Shown piece after piece: positions 33,341 to 40,709 of a DNA stretch of 40,709 nucleotides (the first letter of the stretch is position 1; every line of letters starts with the position of its first letter). A model generated the notes under the pieces. It was not told the origin of the DNA and ran no database searches. It saw nothing but the letters and a program-made list of their open reading frames with translations. A program made the position numbers and the translations under genes. Source of the DNA: an uncultured Lachnospiraceae bacterium (GTDB lineage Bacteria > Bacillota > Clostridia > Lachnospirales > Lachnospiraceae); the NCBI GenBank assembly GCA_949155905.1, contig CASCWU010000023.1, positions 1 to 40,709 of the forward strand. Direction: 5' to 3'.

Positions 33341-34966
33341 ATGACAGGGAGCAGGAAAATGGGAAAGCGTATGGTTGCATTGGTTATGGCAGCACTGTTG
33401 GCTTGTATGGCGTTAGGCGGTTGCGGAAAACAGGAAAAGAAGCCGACGGATTCCAACAGGACGAAGGATCAGATGCAGGAGGCCTCGGAACCAGTAGAGC
33501 TTTCGATCTGGATTCCATGGTCATCGGAATTTCTGGAAAACCCAGCGGAGCTAGTAAGCGTGCAGGAGATTGATAAGCTGACCAATACGAAAACAAAGTG
33601 GATTTCTGTCAACCGGAATACAGAAGCCCGTGAAAAATTTGGTTTGCTGATGGCTTCCGGTGATTTACCAGATATGATTTGGAGCGCTGAGGTGTATTAT
33701 ACCGGCGGACTGGTACAGATGCAGCAGGATGGACTGATTCATGATTTAACCGATGTGATTCCGACAATGCCGAATTATTCCGGGATTTTAGCAGCAGATA
33801 CAGAACTGGAAAAGGAAGTAACCAGTGATGATGGAAGAAAGCTTGGCATTTGGTTCTTAAACAGCGACAATATGGATGTATGCGGCGGAACGCTTTGGAA
33901 TGGGCCGTTGATTCGAAGGGACTGGCTACAGAAGGTAAACCGTTCGGTTCCAGTCACGATGGACGACTGGCATGATACCTTGCTGGCTTTTAAAAATGAA
34001 ATTGGTTGTGTGAGCCCATTGATGCTTTCCAAAACGGGGGCGGATCCTATGGGGGGCTGCTTTTTGACAGCGTTTGATGTAGCACCGGAATTTTTCCAGC
34101 AAGATGGAACCGTAAAATACGGGCCGCTGGAGCCAGGCTACCAGGAGTATGTAGAAACGATGCACGGCTGGTATGCAGAGGGTCTGATTGACCAAAATTT
34201 TACAGCAAACGATCCTTCTGAAAATTTGCAGGCAGATACGGCGAATGATAAAGCAGGTGCGGGGTGCGCTATTTGGGGTTATGGCGCGAATATTCCTTAT
34301 CTGAACGGTTTAACAACGAACGAAGATTTTTATCTAGAGGGTGCGCCGTATCCGGTACAGACAAACGGAGATACTCCGAAGGCAATGTTCAACCGTTCTT
34401 CGGTTAAGCAGTCCGTGACGATTACGACAGCATGTAAAAATGTAGAGGCTGCAGCAAAGTGGTTGGATTTCTGGTATTCTGAGCAGGGAATGTTATTGGC
34501 CAACTGGGGAGTAGAAGGCGATACCTATGAGATAGGTGAGGATGGAAAGCCTTATCTGACCGATACGGTGCTGAAAAATGAAGAAGGCTTAACGGCGATG
34601 CAGAAGCTGGGATATTATTCCTTGACAACCAGTAATCTGGGACTGTATGATTTGAATATCGTATATCAGACAAATTCCGAAGGATCAGCCTTTGATGCTC
34701 AGTACGTCTGGGAGGAAGGGTGTGATTGTTCCTGGTATTATCCGGCGAACGCGACAATGACCGAGGAGGAAACCCAGAATTTTAACGCGAAATATACCGA
34801 TATCAAAACCATCGTCGATGAAATGACAGTAAAATTTATCATAGGAACTGTGCCGCTGAGCGAATACGATGCGTTTGTAGAATCTATGAAAAATTATGGA
34901 ATCGCAGAGTGTATTTCTTATAAGCAGGCTGCGCTAGATCGATACAATGCAAGAACGAGTAAATAA
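33341..34966 (+). CDS. ABC solute-binding lipoprotein (LplA/YtcQ-like), module B
   Basis: A 541-residue extracellular solute-binding protein. The signal peptide is followed by lipobox LGGC with lipidated C28, a short polar linker, and a large binding domain (VELSIWIPWSS...). Its length and motifs fit the LplA/YtcQ group, which normally works with LplB/YtcP permeases on complex oligosaccharides. No permease gene follows; the next gene is a sulfatase. It may share the module A permeases or use distant ones. ATG 33341 has AGGAGG upstream. It belongs to a different binding-protein branch from the module A lipoprotein. Confidence 0.9.
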   Translation: MTGSRKMGKRMVALVMAALLACMALGGCGKQEKKPTDSNRTKDQMQEASEPVELSIWIPWSSEFLENPAELVSVQEIDKLTNTKTKWISVNRNTEAREKFGLLMASGDLPDMIWSAEVYYTGGLVQMQQDGLIHDLTDVIPTMPNYSGILAADTELEKEVTSDDGRKLGIWFLNSDNMDVCGGTLWNGPLIRRDWLQKVNRSVPVTMDDWHDTLLAFKNEIGCVSPLMLSKTGADPMGGCFLTAFDVAPEFFQQDGTVKYGPLEPGYQEYVETMHGWYAEGLIDQNFTANDPSENLQADTANDKAGAGCAIWGYGANIPYLNGLTTNEDFYLEGAPYPVQTNGDTPKAMFNRSSVKQSVTITTACKNVEAAAKWLDFWYSEQGMLLANWGVEGDTYEIGEDGKPYLTDTVLKNEEGLTAMQKLGYYSLTTSNLGLYDLNIVYQTNSEGSAFDAQYVWEEGCDCSWYYPANATMTEEETQNFNAKYTDIKTIVDEMTVKFIIGTVPLSEYDAFVESMKNYGIAECISYKQAALDRYNARTSK

Positions 34967-34983
34967 AGGACAATAGGGGAGTG

Positions 34984-35018
34984 TCCAGGAAATGCCGGAT
35001 AGACAGGTATTTCCTGGA
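34984..35018 (+). promoter_or_regulatory. Strong intercistronic hairpin
   Basis: A 13-bp stem (34984-34996 with 35006-35018, one G-U pair) and a 9-base loop follow the lipoprotein stop by 17 bases. No T-run follows, so it may protect the lipoprotein mRNA end or reduce sulfatase expression rather than terminate fully. Confidence 0.6.
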
Positions 35019-35112
35019 TATCCATGGAACTTGTTAAGACAGGATATTTTACAATGGATAACAGGAAGCAGTTTCAACGGAAAGAAGTAAAAATAGAAGG
35101 GAGCCAAAACAG

Positions 35113-36654
35113 ATGAAAGCAATTATGGTTATGTACGATTCTCTGAACCGCCATTTCTTAGAAAACTTCGGCTGTGACTGGACGATAACACCGAATTTCA
35201 AGCGGTTAGCGGAGAAAACTGTCACCTTTGACAACAGCTATATCGGAAGCTTTCCGTGTATGCCAGCCAGAAGAGAGCTGCATACCGGACGGTACAATTT
35301 CCTGCACCGGAGCTGGGGGCCGATGGAGCCGTATGACGATTCGATGCCGGATATCCTGGATTACCATGGGATTTACAGCCATCTGATCAGCGATCATCAG
35401 CACTATTGGGAGGATGGAGGCGCGACCTACCACACCCGTTATTCCTCCTGGGAAATCGTGAGAGGACAGGAGGGCGACCGCTGGAAGGCTGAGGTTGGAG
35501 CAAAGGGGCAAAGCTTTGGCTTAAAGACGCAGGACGCGATCAACCGCAGCTACATAGACAGCGATGAGAAGATGCCACAGAGCCAGACGTTTGCTGCAGG
35601 ACTGGAATTCCTGGAGAAGAACCATCAGGAGGACAACTGGTTTTTACAGATTGAAACCTTTGATCCGCACGAGCCGTTTTTCACGCAGGAGGAATATAAG
35701 AAGCTCTATCCGCACGAATATGCCGGGGAGCAGTTCGATTGGCCGCCGTATGGCCCGGTGACAGAGCCGCGCAACGTCGTGGAGCATTGCCGTTATGAAT
35801 ACGCTGCCCTGCTGACGATGTGCGATACGAAGCTTGGCATGGTGCTGGATTTTATGGATCGGTATGATATGTGGAAGGATACGATGTTGATTGTCAATAC
35901 GGATCATGGTTTTTTGCTGGGCGAGCATAACATGTGGGCAAAGGGAAGCTTTCCATTTTACAATGAAGTAGCCCATACGCCGCTGTTTGTCTGGGATCCG
36001 CGGACAGGAATCTGCGGTGAACACCGGGATCAGCTAGTGCAGACGATTGATTTAGCGCCGACTGTGCTGGACTTTTTCGGTATTGAGATTCCAAAGGACA
36101 TGCAGGGAAAGCCGCTTCGGCAGGTAATCGAAAAACAGGAGACGATTCATGATGGCGTGCTGTTTGGCAGCCATGGCGGGTATGTTCATGTAACCGACGG
36201 GCGGTATGTCTATATGCGGGATCATGTGGAAGGAAATGAAAACCAGCCGTGCTACGAATATACGCTGATGCCGACGCATATGCGCTGTCTGTTTGGCCTG
36301 GCCGAGCTGCAGACCGCGAAGCTGAGCGAGCCGCTTTCCTTTACAAAGGATACGCCGGTGCTGCAGATCAAAAAAATGAATGGGAATTCCTTTAATCCGA
36401 AGATGGCCAGACCAGGCGCTTACCTGGAGATGGAAAAGTCTGGGAAGAGTGTAAACGTCAATGCACTGATGAACCGGCTTTCCCCAGGTGGACGGGACGC
36501 TCTTTATGATTTGGAGGCCGATCCAGGTCAGATGGAGCCAATCGAGGATAAGGAGGTTAAGGATCGGATGCTGCGGCTGATGGTACGTCTGATGAAGGAA
36601 AGCGACGCGCCGAAGGAGCAGTATGAACGGCTTGGATTGACGGAATATTTATAA
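35113..36654 (+). CDS. Cytoplasmic sulfatase, module B
   Basis: A 513-residue S1-type sulfatase, clearly paralogous to the module A enzyme; for example, residues about 84-121 differ at only a few positions. The formylglycine site is C49 in CMPARRELHTG. NTDHGFLLGEH supplies metal ligands. No signal peptide is present, so the enzyme is cytosolic. The region just before the C-terminus (TPVLQIKKMNGNSFNP...VNVNALMNRLSPGG) differs from the paralogue, and the 140-residue tail is missing, which suggests different substrates or sulfate positions. Ribosome binding site GAAGGGAG. It ends before a strong terminator. Confidence 0.92.
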   Translation: MKAIMVMYDSLNRHFLENFGCDWTITPNFKRLAEKTVTFDNSYIGSFPCMPARRELHTGRYNFLHRSWGPMEPYDDSMPDILDYHGIYSHLISDHQHYWEDGGATYHTRYSSWEIVRGQEGDRWKAEVGAKGQSFGLKTQDAINRSYIDSDEKMPQSQTFAAGLEFLEKNHQEDNWFLQIETFDPHEPFFTQEEYKKLYPHEYAGEQFDWPPYGPVTEPRNVVEHCRYEYAALLTMCDTKLGMVLDFMDRYDMWKDTMLIVNTDHGFLLGEHNMWAKGSFPFYNEVAHTPLFVWDPRTGICGEHRDQLVQTIDLAPTVLDFFGIEIPKDMQGKPLRQVIEKQETIHDGVLFGSHGGYVHVTDGRYVYMRDHVEGNENQPCYEYTLMPTHMRCLFGLAELQTAKLSEPLSFTKDTPVLQIKKMNGNSFNPKMARPGAYLEMEKSGKSVNVNALMNRLSPGGRDALYDLEADPGQMEPIEDKEVKDRMLRLMVRLMKESDAPKEQYERLGLTEYL

Positions 36655-36680
36655 AAATGGAATACGGATAAAAATGAGGA

Positions 36681-36722
36681 AAAAAGACAGCCCGGGAGCG
36701 GGAGCTTCCGGGCTGTCTTTTT
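36681..36722 (+). terminator. Strong intrinsic terminator of module B
   Basis: A perfect 15-bp stem (36681-36695 with 36708-36722) with GC-rich core ACAGCCCGG, a short inner stem in the loop and a terminal T-run. Confidence 0.92.
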
Positions 36723-36750
36723 GATGCACAGAGCAGCATAAGGAAATTTT

Positions 36751-36809
36751 GCCGCCAGGCGGCACGCGGCTCGTGCGGCGAGTAGGGTGCGATTGCTCTT
36801 CCCTACTCG
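36751..36809. terminator. Cluster of GC-rich hairpins downstream of AraC gene
   Basis: Successive inverted repeats GCCGC/GCGGC (36751-36763), GCACG/CGTGC (near 36763-36775) and the 9-bp stem CGAGTAGGG/CCCTACTCG (36779-36787 and 36801-36809). They lie between the module B terminator and the end of the AraC gene, for which they may act as terminator or RNA processing element. No clear T-run follows on the minus strand. Confidence 0.4.
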
Positions 36810-36819
36810 ATTAGTGTTT

Positions 36820-37932
36820 TCAAGTGATTTTCGCCAATGCCTTCAACTCTTCATAAGAATACGGCAATTCCCCAAAGTGCTGAAAGCGGTTCAGGCGGAG
36901 CAGATCGTACTGCATACTGGAACCGGAGAAGCCTTCCCAGTTCCATGGAACACCTTCCTGGTTCCATGGAACACCTTCCGGGTTCCACGGAGAAGCATTT
37001 CTGTTTTGCCGATATTCCCTGGGAGAGCATCCGACTAACTGGTGAAAGGCACGGTAAAAATTGCTCAGGCTGTTGTAGCCGCACTGGGAAGCGATTTCTG
37101 TGATACTCTGATCGGATTCGGCAATCAGGCAGCAGGCGGCGCTGATTCGGACGGAATTGAGATATTCGTTGAAGCTGACGCCCATATGCTGCTGGAACAG
37201 CCGGTAAACGGTAGGCTCGCTAAAGCCAAGCTTGTTTGCGAAAAAAGCGGCGGAAATCGGTTTGTCGTAGGTTTGGTGCAAAAGCTCCACGCATTGGATA
37301 AAGCGCTCGTAGGTTTTCTTTGGTCTGGCAGAGGTGGCAGCCTGCCGTTTGTAGCGGGAAAGGCAGAGCAGGATTTGGTAAAGCTCTCTATGAAGGCCGT
37401 ACCAGCGTTCATCTGAAAAACCGCCTTTTTCGGGTAAATCATTTTGTTTAAAAAGGCTGGTTTCCTCAGGCTTCTTGGTATTCTGGAAGACGGGAAAAAC
37501 AGGGGGAGGTTTTCTGTCTTCAGGAAAATACAAAAGGCAGGCCATTCGGGCGATAGAGGTACGGACAGCCTGGATATCGGTATGCTCTTTCGGTAAGGCG
37601 TTTTCTCCCACCGTAGAAAGCGCATATTCCTCGGTCGGGGAAAGTCGAAGAAGAGACGGCTCTACCGAAAAAATCAACTGCAGGCCGTTTGGTGTCCCTT
37701 CTGAAATTTCGTGTACTACGCCACAGCCAATCGTCATCAGATCTTCTTCCCCCAAAGATAGTTCCGTATGGCCTGTTTTGATGTGGACGTTTCCGTGGAT
37801 ACAACAAAAGATTTCCAGGCTGTCGTGCCAATGGAGGCGGTTAAATTGGACGTTTCCCAAGATCACCCGAAAGGGGAGGCCGGCGTCTCCTACGGTATGG
37901 CGAATGATTTCATAATAGCCGGTTTGCTGCAT
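36820..37932 (-). CDS. AraC-family regulator with C-terminal repeat tail
   Basis: A 370-residue regulator. An N-terminal cupin sensor (about 10-90, with LHWHDSLEIFCCIHGNVHI) is followed by a variable linker. The double HTH AraC domain spans about 205-305 (ISAAFFANKLGFSEPTVYRLFQQHMG... then ITEIASQCGYNSLSNFYRAFHQLVGCSPREYR). The protein continues for about 65 residues past the usual AraC end, including three 7-residue units PWN-x-EG-V/F. It is divergent from the GH30 gene and is its likely activator. The start at ATG 37932 has only a weak, distant GGAAAGGA ribosome binding site. Confidence 0.9.
   Translation of the reverse strand: MQQTGYYEIIRHTVGDAGLPFRVILGNVQFNRLHWHDSLEIFCCIHGNVHIKTGHTELSLGEEDLMTIGCGVVHEISEGTPNGLQLIFSVEPSLLRLSPTEEYALSTVGENALPKEHTDIQAVRTSIARMACLLYFPEDRKPPPVFPVFQNTKKPEETSLFKQNDLPEKGGFSDERWYGLHRELYQILLCLSRYKRQAATSARPKKTYERFIQCVELLHQTYDKPISAAFFANKLGFSEPTVYRLFQQHMGVSFNEYLNSVRISAACCLIAESDQSITEIASQCGYNSLSNFYRAFHQLVGCSPREYRQNRNASPWNPEGVPWNQEGVPWNWEGFSGSSMQYDLLRLNRFQHFGELPYSYEELKALAKIT
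36937..36999 (-). repeat. 21-bp tandem repeat with embedded palindrome
   Basis: Three 21-bp units in the AraC coding tail. Two contain the perfect 12-bp palindrome GTTCCATGGAAC (36940-36951 and 36961-36972), and the third a degenerate copy beginning at 36982. Each encodes a Pro-Trp-Asn-x-Glu-Gly-Val/Phe unit. Confidence 0.85.
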
Positions 37933-38137
37933 AGGTTTGGGTATCCTTTCCTTTCATCTATTTGGCTTTCTACTGTATAGAATAGAACTGCCTGTATCAT
38001 GGTTTATGCTAGTTTATCACAGTTTAGAGCCAATTTCTAGATCCCAGAAAGGAAAAGGGAGCAGAAAAATTCTCTGCCAGAATCGCAGCATAGTCATAAA
38101 AATGATAGAATACTGGAAGAATTAGCCTGAAAAAGAT

Positions 38138-38166
38138 AAGACAAAGACAGAAAAATGTGGTATGCT
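38138..38166 (+). promoter_or_regulatory. Candidate promoter of GH30 gene
   Basis: AAGACA (38138-38143), a 17-bp spacer and TATGCT (38161-38166). The weak -35 fits an activator-dependent promoter. The leader to ATG 38333 would be about 160 bases. The rest of the 400-bp AraC-GH30 spacer shows no gene; it contains a paired AGTTTA motif near 38010-38025. Confidence 0.45.
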
Positions 38167-38332
38167 GAATTTATCAAAAAAACAGGAACATTCTGTACCA
38201 GGCACAGCTTGATTTACAGACACGATGCTTTGCGGCTGGAAATTAAGCTAAGGAAGGGGTCTGGGGAAGAATGTTTCGGGACTAAGCCAAATAGAACGAT
38301 TCTGTATTTAAAATTAAAAAGGGATGAGAAAA

Positions 38333-39820
38333 ATGGAAGGAAAGCAGATTACTACATTTTCAGTCAATGGAAGGGCGTACCCGGAGATCAAGACATTGGC
38401 GGTAACGCCGGAGGCAAATGAGCCACGGCATCTGGAATCCGGGGTGTTAAATGTATACCCGGAGATGACGTACCAGGAAATTGAGGGCTTTGGCGGAGCG
38501 ATGACTGAGACCTCGGCGTATTTATTTTCCAAAATGGATACCCAGACAAGAAGGGCGGCCTTGGAGGAGTTTTTCGGAACGAACGGAAACCGCGTCCGGT
38601 TTGTTCGGGTGCCGATTGACAGCTGCGATTATTCTCTGGAGGAATATGCGGCGGTGGAGGATCCGATTGCCGATCCGGATTTGGCGACCTTTTCCTTAAA
38701 GCGGGATCAGCTCTATGTGCTGCCGATGCTCAAGGAAGCCATGGCAGTTGCCGCCGAGCAGGGAGTAGGAGAGCTGTCTGTACTGCTTAGCCCATGGTCG
38801 CCTCCGGCTAGCTGGAAAACGCCTCCGGCCAGGCCGAAAAACGATGCCTCGGTCTATGGCGGGATGATGGGCTTTCGGATGCCGGAGATCGATTATGAGC
38901 ATCCGTCCCGCTGCAATGGCGGAAGCCTGAAGCCGGAGTTTTACCCGTCTTGGGCAAAGTATCTGGTGAAATATGTAAAGGCTTATCTGGCAGAGGGAGT
39001 TCCGGTGACAATGCTTTCGATTCAAAATGAGTCGATTGCGGCGACAAACTGGGATAGCTGTGTCTGGACAGCAGAGGAGCAGAAAACCTTCCTGCGGGAT
39101 TTCCTGTACCCGGAGATGGAGGCAGCAGGACTGATTGGAAAGATTGGTATTTACATCTGGGATCATAACAAGGAACGTGTCCTTGAATATGCTAGGGATA
39201 TTGTAGATGAAGTAACCGATAAGATGATCGAAGGCTTTGCATTCCACTGGTATTCCGGCGATCATTTCGAGGCGGTGGAAATGGCTGGAAGGCAGTACCC
39301 GGACAAGGTGCTGATGTTAAGTGAATGCTGCGGTCTGCACCAGCCGGGCAAGGTAGGCTTTATGGGCTTCGGCGGGGGCGGAAAAACGCCGGAAACCGTA
39401 GAATATGAGGATGCGGTTGCTTATGCCCATGATATCATCGGAAACTTGAATGCCGGGATGAGCCGTTGGATTGACTGGAACTTTTGCGTCGATCAGGACG
39501 GAGGCCCGCGCCATGTACCGGGCGGCTTTACGGCCAGCATGATCGTAGGAGAGGACGGCAGCTACCGGAAGGATCTGACCTTTGATTATATCGGACATTT
39601 TTCCAAATATATTCTGCCGGGAGCCATGCGGATTGGCCATTCCCGCTGCGATGATAAGATAGAAATGACTGCGGCGAAAAACCCGGATGGTTCGATTGCG
39701 ATTGTGCTGTTAAATAAACAGAACGAGGACAGCAGCTATGCGATTCGGATGCAGGGACAGGTGATCCGGGTGAAGACTCCGGCCAGAACGATCAGTACAG
39801 TAGTGCTTAGGGAAATGTAA
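38333..39820 (+). CDS. Glycoside hydrolase family 30
   Basis: A 495-residue GH30 enzyme with a (beta/alpha)8 barrel followed by a beta-sandwich. Early motifs are EIEGFGGAMTETSA and VRFVRVPIDSCDYS. The predicted acid/base is E233 (SIQNES) and the nucleophile E331 (MLSECCG). GH30 includes beta-glucosidases, beta-xylosidases, beta-fucosidases and beta-1,6-glucanases, so the linkage is not fixed. No signal peptide, so it acts on imported oligosaccharide. ATG 38333 is preferred because AAAAAGGG lies about 10 bases upstream; ATG 38324 would be too close. It probably works downstream of the sulfatases under AraC control. Confidence 0.92.
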   Translation: MEGKQITTFSVNGRAYPEIKTLAVTPEANEPRHLESGVLNVYPEMTYQEIEGFGGAMTETSAYLFSKMDTQTRRAALEEFFGTNGNRVRFVRVPIDSCDYSLEEYAAVEDPIADPDLATFSLKRDQLYVLPMLKEAMAVAAEQGVGELSVLLSPWSPPASWKTPPARPKNDASVYGGMMGFRMPEIDYEHPSRCNGGSLKPEFYPSWAKYLVKYVKAYLAEGVPVTMLSIQNESIAATNWDSCVWTAEEQKTFLRDFLYPEMEAAGLIGKIGIYIWDHNKERVLEYARDIVDEVTDKMIEGFAFHWYSGDHFEAVEMAGRQYPDKVLMLSECCGLHQPGKVGFMGFGGGGKTPETVEYEDAVAYAHDIIGNLNAGMSRWIDWNFCVDQDGGPRHVPGGFTASMIVGEDGSYRKDLTFDYIGHFSKYILPGAMRIGHSRCDDKIEMTAAKNPDGSIAIVLLNKQNEDSSYAIRMQGQVIRVKTPARTISTVVLREM

Positions 39821-39859
39821 AATCAGAAAATAATAAAGATGCTTAGATAGTTTGGAAGA

Positions 39860-39888
39860 GGCTGCTGCATGATTTTCGTGCAGCAGCC
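39860..39888. terminator. Bidirectional terminator
   Basis: A perfect 10-bp stem GGCTGCTGCA/TGCAGCAGCC (39860-39869 with 39879-39888) sits between the convergent GH30 and MATE genes, with pyrimidine-rich sequence after the right arm. Confidence 0.8.
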
Positions 39889-39915
39889 CTTTCCTTTGCG
39901 ATATCGTAGGATACG

Positions 39916-40709
39916 TTATGCGGTGTGCGCTTTTTGCAGCTTTCGGAATAGGATAAAAAAGCAAATCATATGCACGCTCGCAGTCAGAATCCAGGAAACC
40001 GGATAGGAAATATAAAGCGTCGTCATCGTGCGGTTCCATTGGAAAATCGTAAAAATCCAGATAATCCGCAGCCCGCAGGCTCCAGCCAGGGAAACAATCA
40101 TCGGCATCACAGAGGAACCGACGCCGCGCAGGAAGCCGACCATAACGTCCATCAGGCCGCATGTAAAATAGGTGGTACAGATGATGGAGAGCCGGAGCAT
40201 ACCGAAGTCTACGACCTTTGGATCGTCGGTGTAGATACCCAGCAGCGGCCTGCCAAGCAGCCATGCCCCGATGCCCAGTATCAGTCCGGTGATGGTGACA
40301 CAAAGGACGCAGAGTGCAAAAATCTTTTTGATCCGGTCAAAGTTCCGTGCGCCGAAGTTCTGGCTGGTAAAGCTGAGCGCCGTCTGGTGGAACGCATTCA
40401 TTGCCACGTAGACAAAGCCTTCGATGTTGGCAGCAGCAGTGTTGCCCGCCATGACGACCGAACCGAAGGAATTGACAGAGGACTGAATCAAAACATTGGA
40501 AAGCGAGAAAATCGCGCCTTGCAGCCCGGCAGGAAGTCCGATCTGCATAATCGGAATCAGCCGTTTCCAGTGAAAGCGAAGCTTCTTTAAATGGAGCCGG
40601 AAGCAGCCCTCACTTTTCATCAGGCACCACAAAATCAAAAAGGCGGAAATACATTGGGACAGCACGGTCGCAGTCGCGACACCGGCTACACCCATATGTA
40701 ACACAATGA
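39916..40709 (-). CDS. MATE-family efflux protein (C-terminal part, cut by window)
   Basis: The last roughly 264 codons of a multidrug and toxin extrusion (NorM/DinF-type) exporter. The reading frame stays open to the window edge: the codons before the internal GTG at 40704 continue in frame (I-V-L-H-M-G-V-A-G). The usual MATE motifs are present: GVAGVATATVLSQ before the second half, GLPAGLQGAIFSLSN, and FGSVVMAGNTAAANIEG. About seven hydrophobic segments remain. The substrate is unknown, and there is no evidence that it belongs to the glycan locus. Confidence 0.9.
   Translation of the reverse strand, partial: IVLHMGVAGVATATVLSQCISAFLILWCLMKSEGCFRLHLKKLRFHWKRLIPIMQIGLPAGLQGAIFSLSNVLIQSSVNSFGSVVMAGNTAAANIEGFVYVAMNAFHQTALSFTSQNFGARNFDRIKKIFALCVLCVTITGLILGIGAWLLGRPLLGIYTDDPKVVDFGMLRLSIICTTYFTCGLMDVMVGFLRGVGSSVMPMIVSLAGACGLRIIWIFTIFQWNRTMTTLYISYPVSWILTASVHMICFFILFRKLQKAHTA

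Noticed and set aside
39970-40590. 206-residue plus-strand frame opposite the MATE gene
   Set aside because: Composition typical of antisense to a membrane protein gene; no start signals or family match.

Overview
The window looks like a chromosomal segment of a gut-type Clostridia, most likely Lachnospiraceae. This is inferred from strong AGGAGG-type ribosome binding sites, moderate GC content with AT-rich spacers, FMN and radical-type anaerobic chemistry, and a dense set of LacI/ROK/AraC-controlled carbohydrate genes. No rRNA, tRNA, CRISPR array, phage or insertion sequence was seen.

Layout. (1) 1-6150: a small unknown protein, then an iron-containing alcohol dehydrogenase and an MFS carrier in one minus-strand operon divergent from a ROK regulator, then a MerR regulator with its own 19-bp-spacer promoter. 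(2) 6150-15180: a plus-strand operon of GH3 glycosidase, glucose-6-phosphate-isomerase-like protein, phosphofructokinase-like protein, class II aldolase, triosephosphate-isomerase-like protein and LarA-like nickel-pincer enzyme. This is a private copy of upper glycolysis behind a glycosidase, and several members have altered active-site residues. It is preceded by a 23-bp perfect dyad and a 9-bp tandem repeat. (3) 15200-24260: a flavodoxin-like protein, a small membrane protein, a giant TPR protein with a degenerate J-like N-terminus paired with an HscC-type Hsp70, an acyltransferase and an rRNA methyltransferase. (4) 24270-36730: two parallel modules, each made of a LacI regulator on the minus strand and, divergently, an ABC solute-binding lipoprotein and a cytoplasmic CxPxR sulfatase. 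Module A also has two permeases; module B has none. Between them lies a coiled-coil protein built from 21-bp repeats. (5) 36730-40709: an AraC regulator divergent from a GH30 glycosidase, then a MATE exporter cut by the window edge.

How the genes may work together (inference). Regions 4 and 5 look like a Gram-positive utilisation locus for a sulfated oligosaccharide. Lipoproteins capture it, the MalF/MalG-type permeases import it, and signal-less sulfatases and the GH30 enzyme act on it in the cytosol. LacI operators overlap the starts of transcription of both modules. Region 2 would process a GH3-released sugar through an isomerase-kinase-aldolase-isomerase route. The loss of the TIM phosphate-grip motif and the changed LarA catalytic positions suggest that the substrate may not be ordinary glucose.
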